A DNA stretch of 64,000 nt from Halorubrum sp. BV1. Lineage in GTDB: Archaea > Halobacteriota > Halobacteria > Halobacteriales > Haloferacaceae. The position numbers and the translations under genes are program-made. Shown here piece after piece: positions 44,415 through 53,479 of this stretch; positions within the stretch are counted from its first letter, which is position 1; the number at the start of each line of letters is the position of its first letter. The notes beneath the pieces were generated by a model. The model saw only the letters and a program-made list of their open reading frames with translations, was not told the origin of the DNA and ran no database searches. The stretch is from the NCBI RefSeq assembly GCF_000746205.1, contig NZ_JQKV01000007.1:1-64000 (forward strand), in the 5' to 3' direction.

Positions 44415-44795
44415 AAAACGGAGGGACGGACAGAGGGAGCCCGACTCCCGTGCCTCTGGCATGAGGAAAGTCCCCCCACCGGCCGGACAGGCGACCGGGC
44501 ACACGCCCGGAGTCGGAGACGGCTGGCTCTGGAACAGCAACGACACCCCCCGCCCCGACCGATGATCCGCGTTCGGTCGCTTCGGCGACCGGCGGCGTTC
44601 GCGGGGCTACCCGCGAACGAGCGAACCGACCCGCAAGGGAAGGGAGTTAACCCGGTGAGGGCAGACGGGTGGGAACGGATGGAACGGCGAATCCTCGCCG
44701 GTGCAAGTCCGCGCCACAAGGTAGTCCGGCCACGGCGCGGACGCTCAGCCGAATGTCGGGACGAACCGAAGGGGGCTTACTCCCCTCAGTCCGCT
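44415..44795 (+). ncRNA. rnpB: RNase P RNA
   Basis: Contains archaeal type A landmarks in order: gaggaaagtcc (44463 onward, CR-I), a variable GC-rich cruciform, acccgcaagggaagggag, ggtgcaagtccgcgccacaag, and the closing ccgaagggggcttactcc (CR-V). The outer helix P1 can form from gaggg (44421-44425) and ccctc (44783-44787). A TATA element cttatt at about 44398-44403 predicts a start near 44420-44427, so the 5' end is about right; both ends are approximate. It cleaves tRNA leaders, including that of tRNA-Lys here. Confidence 0.93.
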
Positions 44796-44858
44796 CGCAC
44801 GCCGAGCGGCGCGACCGGGGAGACGCACCCGACATCCAACCGAGGTTCGGACGCGCGT

Positions 44859-45113
44859 TCACACCACGTCGTCGGGGTCGTGTTCGGCAGCCATCCGCGA
44901 CGCCTCCGCGGCGAACCGCTCGCGCTCGTCGGCCGGCGTCTCGCCGAGGGCGCTCTCGTCGACGTCGCGCCCGGCCGTGATCCCGTCGCCCGTGACGAGC
45001 CGCTGTTCGGCCAGTTCCTTCGTGTGCATGCGCTCGCCGTCCTCAGTGGCGTAGGTGAGCCGGACGAGTCCCTTCGAGTCGAACTGGCGGTCGACGAGCC
45101 AGACGGTGGTCAT
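44859..45113 (-). CDS. 84-residue haloarchaeal protein of unknown function
   Basis: ATG 45113. MTTVWLVDRQFDSKGLVRLTYATEDGERMHTKELAEQRLVTGDGITAGRDVD then an acidic helical tail. The first half looks like a small beta-barrel strand set. Its stop lies about 65 bp past the RNase P 3' end, on the opposite strand. Confidence 0.75.
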   Translation of the reverse strand: MTTVWLVDRQFDSKGLVRLTYATEDGERMHTKELAEQRLVTGDGITAGRDVDESALGETPADERERFAAEASRMAAEHDPDDVV

Positions 45114-45194
45114 ACGCGCCCGTGGGTCCCACCGATGGTTAAACGGGACGGTCGGATAGCGGGTCGTCGGGGACGGCCCGTCTCCGTCGAGTCG

Positions 45195-45254
45195 TCACTC
45201 TCTGTCGCTCGGCGTCACTCTCTGTCGCTCGGCGTCACTCTCTGTCGCTCGTCG
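45195..45254. repeat. Three tandem 20-bp repeats
   Basis: tcactctctgtcgctcggcg starts at 45195, 45215 and 45235; the third differs by one base (g to t at position 17 of the unit). It ends about 36 bp before the ferredoxin ATG, where the promoter would sit. Confidence 0.95.
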
Positions 45255-45289
45255 CCATCGCTTTGTACCGCCTCGCCGAAGCGGTGGAC

Positions 45290-45532
45290 ATGTACGTGGA
45301 GTTCGACCGCGACACCTGCGTCGGGATGTACCAGTGCGTGGCCGAGTGGGACGCCTTCGAGAAGGACATGACCGACGGGAAAGCCGACCTGCGAGGGAGC
45401 GAGGAGCGAGACGAGGACCTGTTCGTCCTCGACGTGCCGGACGGCGAGGAACTCGACGCGAAGTTCGCGGCGCGGACCTGCCCCGTCGACGCGATCGAAG
45501 TGTACGACGACGACGGCGAACAGGTCGTCTGA
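45290..45532 (+). CDS. Small ferredoxin with 3Fe-4S-type cysteine spacing
   Basis: 80 residues from ATG 45290. Cys10 and Cys16 (CVGMYQC) plus Cys64-Pro (TCPVDAIEVYD) match single-cluster ferredoxins with C-x5-C; the middle Cys of the usual CxxCxxC is replaced by Met. It serves as an electron carrier; partner unknown. The 20-bp repeats upstream leave little room for a classic promoter. Confidence 0.88.
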   Translation: MYVEFDRDTCVGMYQCVAEWDAFEKDMTDGKADLRGSEERDEDLFVLDVPDGEELDAKFAARTCPVDAIEVYDDDGEQVV

Positions 45533-45829
45533 TAGGGGGCGAGGCGGCGGCGCGGGCGGCGAGGGCGGCGGGGCAGCGGGGCAGCGGGGCGGCGCGGGCG
45601 GCGATGGAGGCGCGGGCGGGAAGGTCCGATCGGCTGGGCTGTCGGCGATCGCCGACCTCACGCCTCCCCAGCCTCGCCGCGGCGGCGCTCACGAACGCCG
45701 CCGCGGGCTCCCTCGCGGACGGTCTCGCGGTCGCCGGTGGCGACCGCTCGCCGGCGCGCCGGGGCGGACAGCCCGGCTCCGGTGTTCCGGGTCGTCGTCG
45801 GTGCCCGCGCTACGTCGTCGGTATCCGTG
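45533..45829. other. GC-rich noncoding spacer
   Basis: 297 bp, with low-complexity gcggggca/gcgggcgg runs at 45541-45610. No gene or RNA recognised. Confidence 0.6.
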
Positions 45830-46810
45830 CTACAGCCGCTCGGCCAAGTCCTCGGCGAAGTACGTCACGATGAGGTCCGCGCCGGCGCGCTTGATCGACA
45901 GCAGCGACTCGTGGGCGGTCTCGGTCAGGTCGAGCCAACCCTTCTCCGCGGCCGCGTGGATCATCGCGTACTCGCCGGAGACGTTGTACGCGGCGATCGG
46001 GTGGTCGAACTCCCGGCGGAGGTCGGCGACGATATCGAGGGAGGGGAGCCCGGGTTTTACCATCAGCACGTCCGCGCCCTCCTCGGCGTCGATCCGAGCC
46101 TCCCGGAGCGCCTCGCGGCGGTTCGCGGGATCCATCTGGTAGTGCCGGCGGTCGCCGAACGCGGGCGCGCCGTCGGCGGCGTCGCGGAACGGCCCGTAGA
46201 AGGCCGACTCGTACTTGACCGCGTAGCTCATGAGCGCCACGTCCTCGTGACCGGCCGCGTCGAGCGCCTCGCGGATCGCCCGGACCTGTCCGTCAGTCAT
46301 CGCGGAGGGGGCGACCATGTCCGCGCCCGCGTCCGCCTGCGACACCGCGGTACGGGCGAGCAACTCCAGCGTCTCGTCGTTTTTGACGGTGAGCGTCGGG
46401 TCCGTCTCCGCCGACGCCTCTATCACGCCGCAGTGGCCGTGATCGGTGTACTCACAGAGGCAGACGTCGCCGATCACGTAGGCGTCGGTCTCAGCGTCGA
46501 TCCGACGGATCGCGCGCTGGACGACGCCGTCGTCGGCGTGCGCGCGGCTCCCCTCGGCGTCTTTCGACTCGGGGATTCCGAAGACGATGACCGCTTCGAC
46601 TCCCGTCTCCAGAATCTCTTCGACGCGGGCGGCCGCCTCGTCGACGGGGACGCGCTCGTGGCCGGGCATGGTCTCGATCGGAACGCGCTCGTCGGTCGTC
46701 GCGTCGACGAACACGGGCGCGACGAGGTCGGCGGCCGAAAGCGAAGTCTCGCTGACGAGCGGGCGGACGCCGTCGGTCCGGAGCCGCCGCGGCCGGTCGG
46801 TCGGGTGCAT
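45830..46810 (-). CDS. hemB: Porphobilinogen synthase (delta-aminolevulinate dehydratase)
   Basis: 326 residues from ATG 46810. Active-site Schiff-base lysines lie in MSYAVKYESAFYGPFRDAADGAP and DVLMVKPGLPSLDIVADLR. The metal-site loop is YVIGDVCLCEYTDHGHCG (Cys, Cys, Cys type, zinc). AAYNVSGEYAMIHAAAEKGW is the C-terminal signature. It joins two 5-aminolevulinates, the product of HemL. Confidence 0.96.
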   Translation of the reverse strand: MHPTDRPRRLRTDGVRPLVSETSLSAADLVAPVFVDATTDERVPIETMPGHERVPVDEAAARVEEILETGVEAVIVFGIPESKDAEGSRAHADDGVVQRAIRRIDAETDAYVIGDVCLCEYTDHGHCGVIEASAETDPTLTVKNDETLELLARTAVSQADAGADMVAPSAMTDGQVRAIREALDAAGHEDVALMSYAVKYESAFYGPFRDAADGAPAFGDRRHYQMDPANRREALREARIDAEEGADVLMVKPGLPSLDIVADLRREFDHPIAAYNVSGEYAMIHAAAEKGWLDLTETAHESLLSIKRAGADLIVTYFAEDLAERL

Positions 46811-46949
46811 GGCCGGGGATTGGCCCCGGGCGTCCTTTTATGCTCCGTCCCCGGCGAGCGCGCCAAAAGGAGCGGTCGGACGGTGGATAGAGGGTAGGAG
46901 ATGGCGTGCGGGAGCAGCGGGCGGGTCCGGCGACGGCGTGAGACGGGAA

Positions 46950-47114
46950 CTACTCCTGTGATTCGATGTCGATCCGGTCGCGGAGCGAGGCGAGTTCGTC
47001 GGACTCCGCGAGTTCTTCGACGCGGGCTTTGAAGTGCTCCTCACAGAGTCCGACGACCACGCCGCTCTGTTCGGCCTCGTACGTGGCCTCTCGTTCACAG
47101 TAGTGACACCGCAT
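46950..47114 (-). CDS. 54-residue zinc-knuckle protein (DUF6757-like)
   Basis: ATG 47114: MRCHYCEREATYEAEQSGVV, then VGLCEEHFKARVEELAE and a helical end RDRIDIESQE. CxxC plus CxxH (CHYC, CEEH) makes a treble-clef-like zinc site. The DUF number is from memory. Sits between hemB and the PHP gene on the same strand. Confidence 0.8.
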   Translation of the reverse strand: MRCHYCEREATYEAEQSGVVVGLCEEHFKARVEELAESDELASLRDRIDIESQE

Positions 47115-47216
47115 GTCGTCACCTCTATCGGCGTCGGGCTTAACCTTGTTCGTCGATCCGGAGGGTTCGGAACTCGGAGGGAGCGACGAGGCACGGATAG
47201 CAGCCGAGTGCGTCGG

Positions 47217-48014
47217 TTACCGCGGCTCTGGGAAGCGGTCCCGCACCGGCGCGAACGCCTCGGCGGTCAGTCCCGCCTCGCCGAGCGTTCGGGCGTGGGC
47301 GTCGCTCCCGCCGGTCAAGAGGAGGGAAGATTCCGCAGCGACCCGCTCAACGCGAGTGTCGTCGACGGGGCGGCCGTACGGATAGAACCGCTCGACTGCG
47401 TCCAAGTCGCGGGCGATATCGAGCGCCGCGTCGACGTCGTCGTAGCGGAAGGGATGTGCAAGTCCGACGACCGCGGCCGCCTCGGACAGGAGGTCGACGC
47501 CGCGGTCGAGGTCCGTCACCTCGCGGGCGACGTAGCAGGGGCCGTCGTCGCCGATCAGTTCGTCGAAGGCCGCGGCGTAGTCGTACGGAGCGGCCGACTC
47601 GTCGATGGCGCGAGCGATGTGCGGGCGGCCGAGCCCGGGACGCGGGTCGAGCCCGAGGTCGATCCCCAACTGCGCCTCGACCGCGTCGCAGATCGCGGCT
47701 CCGCGTCGCTTCCGGTCGGTCTGGAGTCGCTCGATCTCCGCGTCGAGCGCCGGCGTGTGTTCGACGCCGTAGCCGAGGAGGTCGACCCGCTCGTCGCCGG
47801 CGTCGACGCGCAGTTCGATACCCCGAACGACGTGGACGCCGTCGCGCTCGACCACCGGGGCACCGAGGGCCGGATGGATCCGGTCGTGGTCGGTGACCGC
47901 TACCCAGTCCAGCGCCGACTCCCGCGCCGTCGCTACGAGTTCCGCGACGGTCATCGTGCCGTCGGAGACCGTCGTGTGCGCGTGGAGATCCGCGACGATC
48001 CGGTCCGTGACCAT
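47217..48014 (-). CDS. PHP-domain metal-dependent phosphoesterase
   Basis: 265 residues from ATG 48014. VADLHAHTTVSDGTMT (motif I), VTDHD (motif II), IELRVDAGDERVDLLGYGVE, GLAHPFRY and GGSDAHARTLGEAG form the histidine/aspartate metal centre. Related to nucleotide or sugar-phosphate phosphatases and the PHP domains of polymerases. Its substrate is not known. Confidence 0.9.
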   Translation of the reverse strand: MVTDRIVADLHAHTTVSDGTMTVAELVATARESALDWVAVTDHDRIHPALGAPVVERDGVHVVRGIELRVDAGDERVDLLGYGVEHTPALDAEIERLQTDRKRRGAAICDAVEAQLGIDLGLDPRPGLGRPHIARAIDESAAPYDYAAAFDELIGDDGPCYVAREVTDLDRGVDLLSEAAAVVGLAHPFRYDDVDAALDIARDLDAVERFYPYGRPVDDTRVERVAAESSLLLTGGSDAHARTLGEAGLTAEAFAPVRDRFPEPR

Positions 48015-48157
48015 GGACCGAGTTCGCCGGCGGCGTACTAATCGACGGCGATTGGATCACGGTAACGCGAACCAATATAAGGAACTATAATCGGATTCCC
48101 CGAACTAAGGTTATACATGGACAATCATTAAGAACCATCGGCGATTTGGAGTAGTTG

Positions 48158-48442
48158 ATGCGCTTGAACGGCGTCGACGACCGACTCGAACGGCACCAAT
48201 ATCCGACGACCTCGGAAGAACTGATCGCGGCCCACGGGAACGCGACCGTAGAGCTCGCCGACGGCTCCGAGCGTCTCGGAGACGTGCTGGAGCGGTTCGG
48301 TGAGCAGACCTTCGACGACGCGGAGGACGTGTTCACGACGCTCCGCGCCGGTGTCTGTCACCGCGGGATCGGTCGGCGGTTCTACTCGGACCGCGACCCG
48401 ACGACCGACGCCGAAGACGGACCCGCTCCGGTCTCGTTTTGA
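48158..48442 (+). CDS. 94-residue haloarchaeal protein (DUF5789-like)
   Basis: From ATG 48158 (a TTG lies one codon before). MRLNGVDDRLERHQYPTTSEELIAAHGNATVELADGSERLGDVLERFGEQTFDDAEDVFTTLRAGVCHRGIGRRFYSDRDP. An alpha/beta fold with a conserved-looking GIGRRFYSDRDP end. Small regulators of this kind are common in haloarchaea. TATA-like ttatac at 48111-48116. Confidence 0.75.
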   Translation: MRLNGVDDRLERHQYPTTSEELIAAHGNATVELADGSERLGDVLERFGEQTFDDAEDVFTTLRAGVCHRGIGRRFYSDRDPTTDAEDGPAPVSF

Positions 48443-48501
48443 ACAGATAGACAGCCGCTCGTTCCGTTTTTTGCCGATTCCGTCGATACGCTAAGCGACT
48501 G

Positions 48502-49551
48502 CTAGGACAGCCAGTCGATCGCCGGGGAGAGATCTATCGGCAGCGACCCCTTTCGGTATCCCTCCACATGGCCGTCGGGACGCGCGCGGAGCACGACGGC
48601 GGGTTTGTGCCGGACGTCCGGTCGCGCCTCGCGGATCCGCGTCCAATCGGACGCGGGAAACGACGAACAGTCGACGAGGAGCGTGACCCCGCCGCCGTGG
48701 GCCTCCAGCTGTCCGCTCGTCTTCGTTTCCGCGGTGTCGCGGACCGCTGCGACCGGGTCGCTCGCTGCCCGGGACGACACCGGTTGCGGACGCGTCACCT
48801 CGACGAGCGAAGCGCGGCCGGTGTCCGGCTCCGTCGCCCGGAAGTCGAGCGAGTGGCCCGTAGTCACCTCGATCTCGGGCGTGACCTCGTACCCGGAGTC
48901 AGAAAGGAGCCACGCGGCGGTGAACTCGGCGATGGCGGCGCTCATCCGGACGACATCGGGCGAGACGGAGGTCCCGAGCTTTCCGGCCATCGTTTCGCGA
49001 TACGGGTCGAGCGTGCCGGGCCGGAGCGTCCGTTCGACGAAGCCGGTCCCCTCCTCGCGGGTCGCGTCGGGGAATCCGGCGGCGTGGTCGCGGAAGAACG
49101 CGCGGGTCGTCTCCGCACCGTCCTTTGAACAGAACACCGGGAGAAAGTACCACGAGACGTGAGGATACGCGGCGAGCCACGGCTCGTCGTCGTGAAGCGC
49201 AGCGAGCAGCTCGCGTTGGGTCCACCGCGAGACGGGGTACGGAACCGCGTCGAAACCGTACTTGTCCGTCCGCCAGAGTTCGCTCGGCGTCTCGGTGTTG
49301 CCGATCCAGTACCCCGCCGGTCCGCCGGAGACGCCGGGCGGCGGATCACCGTCGTCGTCGGTCCAACAGAACAGCGCGAACGAGCCGTCGTCCATGTCGA
49401 ACCGGCGGGCGTCGTACCCCGGGGGCGAGCCGAACCACGGGCTCCCGGCGGTCGCTCCGAGATTTTCGTCGAGCGGCCGTTCGAGCGTCGAGCGAACGCG
49501 GTCGGCGTCCCAGCGGCCCGGGGCGCGCCTGAATCGGAGCGGTTGTGCCAC
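48502..49551 (-). CDS. Haloarchaeal DUF5784-like protein with possible nuclease-fold core
   Basis: 349 residues from GTG 49551 (VAQPLRFRRAPGRWDADRVRSTLERPLDENLGA). The C-terminal half has TGHSLDFRATEPDTGRASLVEVTRPQ, a D...E-V-T pattern reminiscent of PD-(D/E)xK enzymes but with Thr where the Lys would be. The rest is Trp- and Pro-rich (WFGSPPGYDARRFDMDDGSFALFCW). No known activity. Confidence 0.75.
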   Translation of the reverse strand: MAQPLRFRRAPGRWDADRVRSTLERPLDENLGATAGSPWFGSPPGYDARRFDMDDGSFALFCWTDDDGDPPPGVSGGPAGYWIGNTETPSELWRTDKYGFDAVPYPVSRWTQRELLAALHDDEPWLAAYPHVSWYFLPVFCSKDGAETTRAFFRDHAAGFPDATREEGTGFVERTLRPGTLDPYRETMAGKLGTSVSPDVVRMSAAIAEFTAAWLLSDSGYEVTPEIEVTTGHSLDFRATEPDTGRASLVEVTRPQPVSSRAASDPVAAVRDTAETKTSGQLEAHGGGVTLLVDCSSFPASDWTRIREARPDVRHKPAVVLRARPDGHVEGYRKGSLPIDLSPAIDWLS

Positions 49552-49739
49552 GGCGAGTATACCGCGGCCCGTGATTAATTCGTTCCGGTGAGGCGAGACG
49601 CGTGTGGGTGGAAAAGCGCACTCCGACGGCGTCCACGCCGTCGCGTTCCGTCGAGAGATCGTCACGCGGTCGTTCGTTTCAGCACCGAGGTAGTTCACCG
49701 ATACATATTTACCAGACAGCTTCCAAGTGAAGTTGTACC

Positions 49740-49913
49740 ATGTCAATGGGTGCCTATGACGAGGCCGAGCACGAGCGTCGCGAGAAGAAGACCAGCGAAG
49801 TCGACGCCGATTTCGACGCCGAGCGCCCGGAGTATTCCGGGTCGCTCACGTACGACTCCGGCGATTCCGCGGAGGCACTCCTCGACAAGTTTCAAGAGCT
49901 GAACGGCGCGTGA
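49740..49913 (+). CDS. 57-residue DUF5786-like protein
   Basis: ATG 49740. MSMGAYDEAEHERREKKTSE then VDADFDAERPEYSGSL and TYDSGDSAEALLDKFQELNGA. Acidic and soluble. A TATA-like catattta at about 49704-49711, about 33 bp upstream, supports expression as a leaderless gene. Function unknown. Confidence 0.85.
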   Translation: MSMGAYDEAEHERREKKTSEVDADFDAERPEYSGSLTYDSGDSAEALLDKFQELNGA

Positions 49914-50052
49914 CCGGAGCGGACGGAGTCTTTTGCAGTTTGATCGGTGAGACGGCCCCGCGCCGTCCGGCTCGATCGGGTCGCGACTGCCACCTGATCG
50001 CCGCACTCGACACTGCGATCGATGCCGTACTCACAGCACACCGGCACCGTAC

Positions 50053-50721
50053 TCACGACAGCACGATCGCCGCCGTACAGACGATCGCGACCGCGAGAAC
50101 GTGACCGACGACCGCGCCGAGCAGTATCGGTTCGGTGAGCAGAAACGGGACGAGAACGAGCTGCAGCGCGGAGAATCCGATGTTTTCGGCGTCGAGCCGG
50201 CGAACCGTCGCGGTCGCGTCGGAATCTAAATCGATGTGGACCGCGCGCCACAGCGCGACGACGGCGCTCCACCACGAAGTGCCGATCCGGTACGTCAGGT
50301 CCCACAAGATGAGAAGCGTGAGGTAGACGACCGGAACCGGAGGGTCCGCCCCGAACAGCCGGTCGATGAGAGTTCCGTCCCAGGCGAACAGATACGTCAT
50401 GAGCGCGATGAACGCCAGCACGCCCAACACGATCTCGATGCTCGACCCGAACAGGAGGCGTTTGTGCGACGGGGGAGTCGGAAGCAGTCGGTTCCGCTCG
50501 CCCAGCCGGTGCATCTCGACGCTCCCGGCGGCCGCGACGACCACCGCGACCGTCCCGGCGGCGACCGCGTTCCAGACGCCGTAGTACCACCCGAGCGTCA
50601 GGACGCCGATCTGAAACAGGACGAACTGGACCGCGACCGCGAGCGTTCGGGAGAGGCCCAGTCCCGGGATGCCGCCGACGAGACTCTCGTACACCCACGT
50701 TTCGCCGTACTCACGCGTCAT
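50053..50721 (-). CDS. Multi-pass membrane protein translationally coupled to the upstream oxidoreductase
   Basis: 222 residues from ATG 50721. Five or six hydrophobic helices (TLAVAVQFVLFQIGVLTLGWYYGVWNAVAAG, LLFGSSIEIVLGVLAFIALMTYLFAW, VPVVYLTLLILWDLTYRIGTSWW and the C-terminal ILLGAVVGHVLAVAIVCTAAIVL). Its ATG overlaps the TGA of the preceding gene (ATGA), so the two form an operon. Unknown function. Confidence 0.85.
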   Translation of the reverse strand: MTREYGETWVYESLVGGIPGLGLSRTLAVAVQFVLFQIGVLTLGWYYGVWNAVAAGTVAVVVAAAGSVEMHRLGERNRLLPTPPSHKRLLFGSSIEIVLGVLAFIALMTYLFAWDGTLIDRLFGADPPVPVVYLTLLILWDLTYRIGTSWWSAVVALWRAVHIDLDSDATATVRRLDAENIGFSALQLVLVPFLLTEPILLGAVVGHVLAVAIVCTAAIVLS

Positions 50722-51677
50722 GACGACAGCGCTCCCTCGTCGGCGTCGCGGTCGCGATCCGACGACGGCTCGCCCGTTCGACACTCGTCGATAGCGCGCG
50801 CCACGGCGACGGAAAACGGGGTCAACTCGACCGGAACGATCTCTCGAATTCGATCGTCCTCGACGATCACGGTGTTCCGGAGTCCCTCCACCAGCGAGCG
50901 GGCCAAGTAGGGGTTCACGTCGGTGACGAACCGGAGCCACGCCGCGGAAAGATCCGGACTCAACACCGGTGCCCTGAGAATTCGCAGGCGATGTCCGAGC
51001 TGTCGGCGTGTCGTCCGGAGTATCTCGGCGTACGTCAGCACGTCCGGCCCGCCGATCTCGAAGGTGTCGTCCGCCGTCTCCGGTGCCGTGAGAGCGCCGA
51101 GGAGGTACGCAATCACGTCGTCGATCGCGATCGGTTGGCACAGGGTGTCGACCCACTTCGGCGTGATCATCACCGGAAGCCGCCGCGAGAGGTCGTAGAT
51201 CACCTCGAAGCTGGCGCTTCCGGCACCGACGATGATGGCCGCCCGGAGGGTCGTGAGCGCCGGTTCGCCGTCGGCGAGAATGCGCTCGACCGCGCGCCGG
51301 GACCGGAGGTGGTCGGAGAGTTCCGTGCGGTCCTCGCCGAGGCCGCCGAGGTAGAGAATTCGTTCGACGCCTTCGTTCGACGCCGCGTCGACGAAGTGAC
51401 GCGCGCACCGCTGGTCTCGTTCGGCGTACCCGGGACCACCGTCCATCGAGTGGACGAGGTAGTAGGCCGCGTCGACGGGGACGCCGTCGTCGGTCCTGAA
51501 GGCGGGCGGGAGCGTCTCCGGTTCGAGGAGGTCGCCCTCGACGACGCGGACGCCATCGGGCGGCGCGTACGCGGAAGCGTTCCGGACGAGAGCGGTCACC
51601 TCGTGACCCCTGTCGAGCAGCGCCGGAACGAGTCGGCTCCCTACGAAGCCGGTCGCGCCGGTGACGAGCACTCGCAT
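50718..51677 (-). CDS. NAD(P)-binding epimerase/oxidoreductase-like protein (NDUFA9-type)
   Basis: 319 residues from ATG 51677. Rossmann start MRVLVTGATGFVGSRLVPALLDRGHEV, AYYLVHSMDG, YLGGLGEDR and the extended-SDR helix. The body continues with ITPKWVDTLCQPIAIDDVIAYLLGAL and FEIGGPDVLTYAEIL, as in atypical SDRs related to complex I NDUFA9. No catalytic Y-x3-K is obvious. Coupled to the membrane protein gene behind it. Confidence 0.88.
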   Translation of the reverse strand: MRVLVTGATGFVGSRLVPALLDRGHEVTALVRNASAYAPPDGVRVVEGDLLEPETLPPAFRTDDGVPVDAAYYLVHSMDGGPGYAERDQRCARHFVDAASNEGVERILYLGGLGEDRTELSDHLRSRRAVERILADGEPALTTLRAAIIVGAGSASFEVIYDLSRRLPVMITPKWVDTLCQPIAIDDVIAYLLGALTAPETADDTFEIGGPDVLTYAEILRTTRRQLGHRLRILRAPVLSPDLSAAWLRFVTDVNPYLARSLVEGLRNTVIVEDDRIREIVPVELTPFSVAVARAIDECRTGEPSSDRDRDADEGALSS

Positions 51678-51819
51678 AGATATCCATCGGACCGGCGGAC
51701 AATAATCCCCCACCCCCGGACGGACGCGATGAGGACCGTACGAGACGGCGAGGTCGACGAGCGAGCGGCCGGGAGGGGAGACCGATTGCTAAAAGAGGTC
51801 CCGGAGCGGTGGTGTCGGC

Positions 51820-52734
51820 ATGCACGCTGGAGCGTTCGAACCGGTCCGCGGCGTCGACGACCTGTACGTCCACGACACCGGGATGTTCGACACGGACGAG
51901 TACGGGGCGGTGTACGTGTACGACACGGAGCGACCGATCGTCGTCGATACCGGAACCGGCGGGAACCGAGAGGCGCTGTTCGAGACCATAGCGGAGATCG
52001 GGATCGGTCGGGACGACCTCGCCTGGATACTGGCGACCCACGCGCACCTCGACCACGCGGGCGGTGCGGGCCACCTCGCCGAACGCTATCCCGACGCGGA
52101 GGTTCTCGTCCCGGAGAAAGGCGTCAGACACCTCGTCGACCCGGCGGCGCTCGTTGAGGGGACGAAGTCCGCGGTCGGAGACCAGTGGAGGTACTACGAC
52201 GACCCCGCGCCGGTCCCGGAAGATCGGATCTCGGGACTCGCCGAGGGAGACCGGATCGATCTCGGTGAGCGAGAACTGGTCGTCTACGAAGCGCCCGGAC
52301 ACGCACCACACCACGCGGTGTACCACGACCCGGACGCAGACGTCGTCTTCGCGGCCGACGGTGCCGGGATATACGTCCCCGAAGTCGACGAGATCGTCGC
52401 GACGAGTCCGCCGCCGCAGTTCGACCTCGATCAGTGTCTCGACGACATCCAGACGATCGACGACCTCGATCCCGAGTACGTCTGTTTCGGCCACTTCGGT
52501 CCCCGTGAGTACGATCCGGTGCTGGCCGGCGAGGCCAAGCGCGCGTACGTGGAGTGGGTCGAAGCCGTCCGGGCGAAACGCGAGGAACTGAGCGACGACG
52601 ACGCGGTCGTCGAACACTTCGAGACCGCGAGCCGAGACGCCGACTACTGGAATCCGGAACGTGCGCGCGCGAACGCCAGTCTGAACACGCGTGGCGTCCT
52701 CGCGTACCTCGATTACGTCGATGACGGAAAGTGA
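51820..52734 (+). CDS. Metallo-beta-lactamase-fold hydrolase
   Basis: 304 residues from ATG 51820. The dinuclear metal signature THAHLDHAGG (H-x-H-x-D-H), PGHAPHH and ADGAGIYVP supply the other ligands, followed by a C-terminal His in CFGHFGP. Similar to glyoxalase-II-like enzymes. The substrate is unknown. Not linked to a specific pathway by its neighbours. Confidence 0.9.
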   Translation: MHAGAFEPVRGVDDLYVHDTGMFDTDEYGAVYVYDTERPIVVDTGTGGNREALFETIAEIGIGRDDLAWILATHAHLDHAGGAGHLAERYPDAEVLVPEKGVRHLVDPAALVEGTKSAVGDQWRYYDDPAPVPEDRISGLAEGDRIDLGERELVVYEAPGHAPHHAVYHDPDADVVFAADGAGIYVPEVDEIVATSPPPQFDLDQCLDDIQTIDDLDPEYVCFGHFGPREYDPVLAGEAKRAYVEWVEAVRAKREELSDDDAVVEHFETASRDADYWNPERARANASLNTRGVLAYLDYVDDGK

Positions 52735-52833
52735 TCGAACCGATCCGGTCTCCGTAACACCGACGTGACGAGGTCGCTGATAGGAGCGCCGACGGAAACG
52801 TCCTAAACCCTCGGCCACTACACGCCGAAGTAG

Positions 52834-53439
52834 ATGGGCATCTTCGACACGATCCGCGCCGTGTTCGGGACGAGCGCCGAGACGGACGCGACGCGAGAGG
52901 CCGACCCCGAGGACCTCTTCGGAATGTCGACCGCGTACATGACGATGGAAGCCGACCTCGGCTACGACCACTGCGGTGAGGCAGCGCTGTGTTTCTCCGG
53001 CGTCGATAGTACCCGCTTCGACGACGCCGTCGAGACGGTTGAGGCGATCCTCGAAGCGGGAGAGATCGACACCGGGACCGGATTCCACCGCCACGAGGAC
53101 GACCACGGCTACGAGTGGTTCGTGCTCGAAGACGACGACCCGGAGGACCTCGTGACGAGCATCCACTTCGCCGCCGACCAGTTCATCGAGGAGGGGTTCG
53201 GTTCGCGGCTGCTCGCTGCGATCTTCGGCTTCGAGAGCGGCGACGGCCCAGCCTACTGGATCTACTCGTTCCGCCGCGGCGCGTACTACCCGTTCGCCCC
53301 GCGGGGGACGAACGACCGGAACCAGCGGATCGAGTTCAAGCTCCAGTCGGTCCTCGACGGCGAACTCGGCCTCGAAGACGACGAGTCGTACTGGTACCCA
53401 CTGTGGCCGGACGAACCGGGGGACCACCCGTGGGAGTGA
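52834..53439 (+). CDS. PspA-associated protein PspAB-like
   Basis: 201 residues from ATG 52834. MGIFDTIRAVFGTSAETDATREADPEDLFGMSTAYMTMEADLGYDHCGEAALCFSGVDST with Trp/Tyr-rich C-terminus (YWIYSFRRGAYYPFAPRG). I recall haloarchaeal homologues annotated as PspAB, tied to the PspA/ESCRT-III-like membrane stress system; that link is memory, not shown here. No pspA in the window. Confidence 0.75.
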   Translation: MGIFDTIRAVFGTSAETDATREADPEDLFGMSTAYMTMEADLGYDHCGEAALCFSGVDSTRFDDAVETVEAILEAGEIDTGTGFHRHEDDHGYEWFVLEDDDPEDLVTSIHFAADQFIEEGFGSRLLAAIFGFESGDGPAYWIYSFRRGAYYPFAPRGTNDRNQRIEFKLQSVLDGELGLEDDESYWYPLWPDEPGDHPWE

Positions 53440-53479
53440 GTCGACATGTGGCTGCGAACCGACCCATGGGTGCGGACCG

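Noticed and set aside
50053..53427. A 1124-codon open frame on the minus strand
   Set aside because: Only the last 223 codons are the membrane protein. The rest is antisense to the MBL and PspAB genes, and is an effect of high GC and third-position bias.
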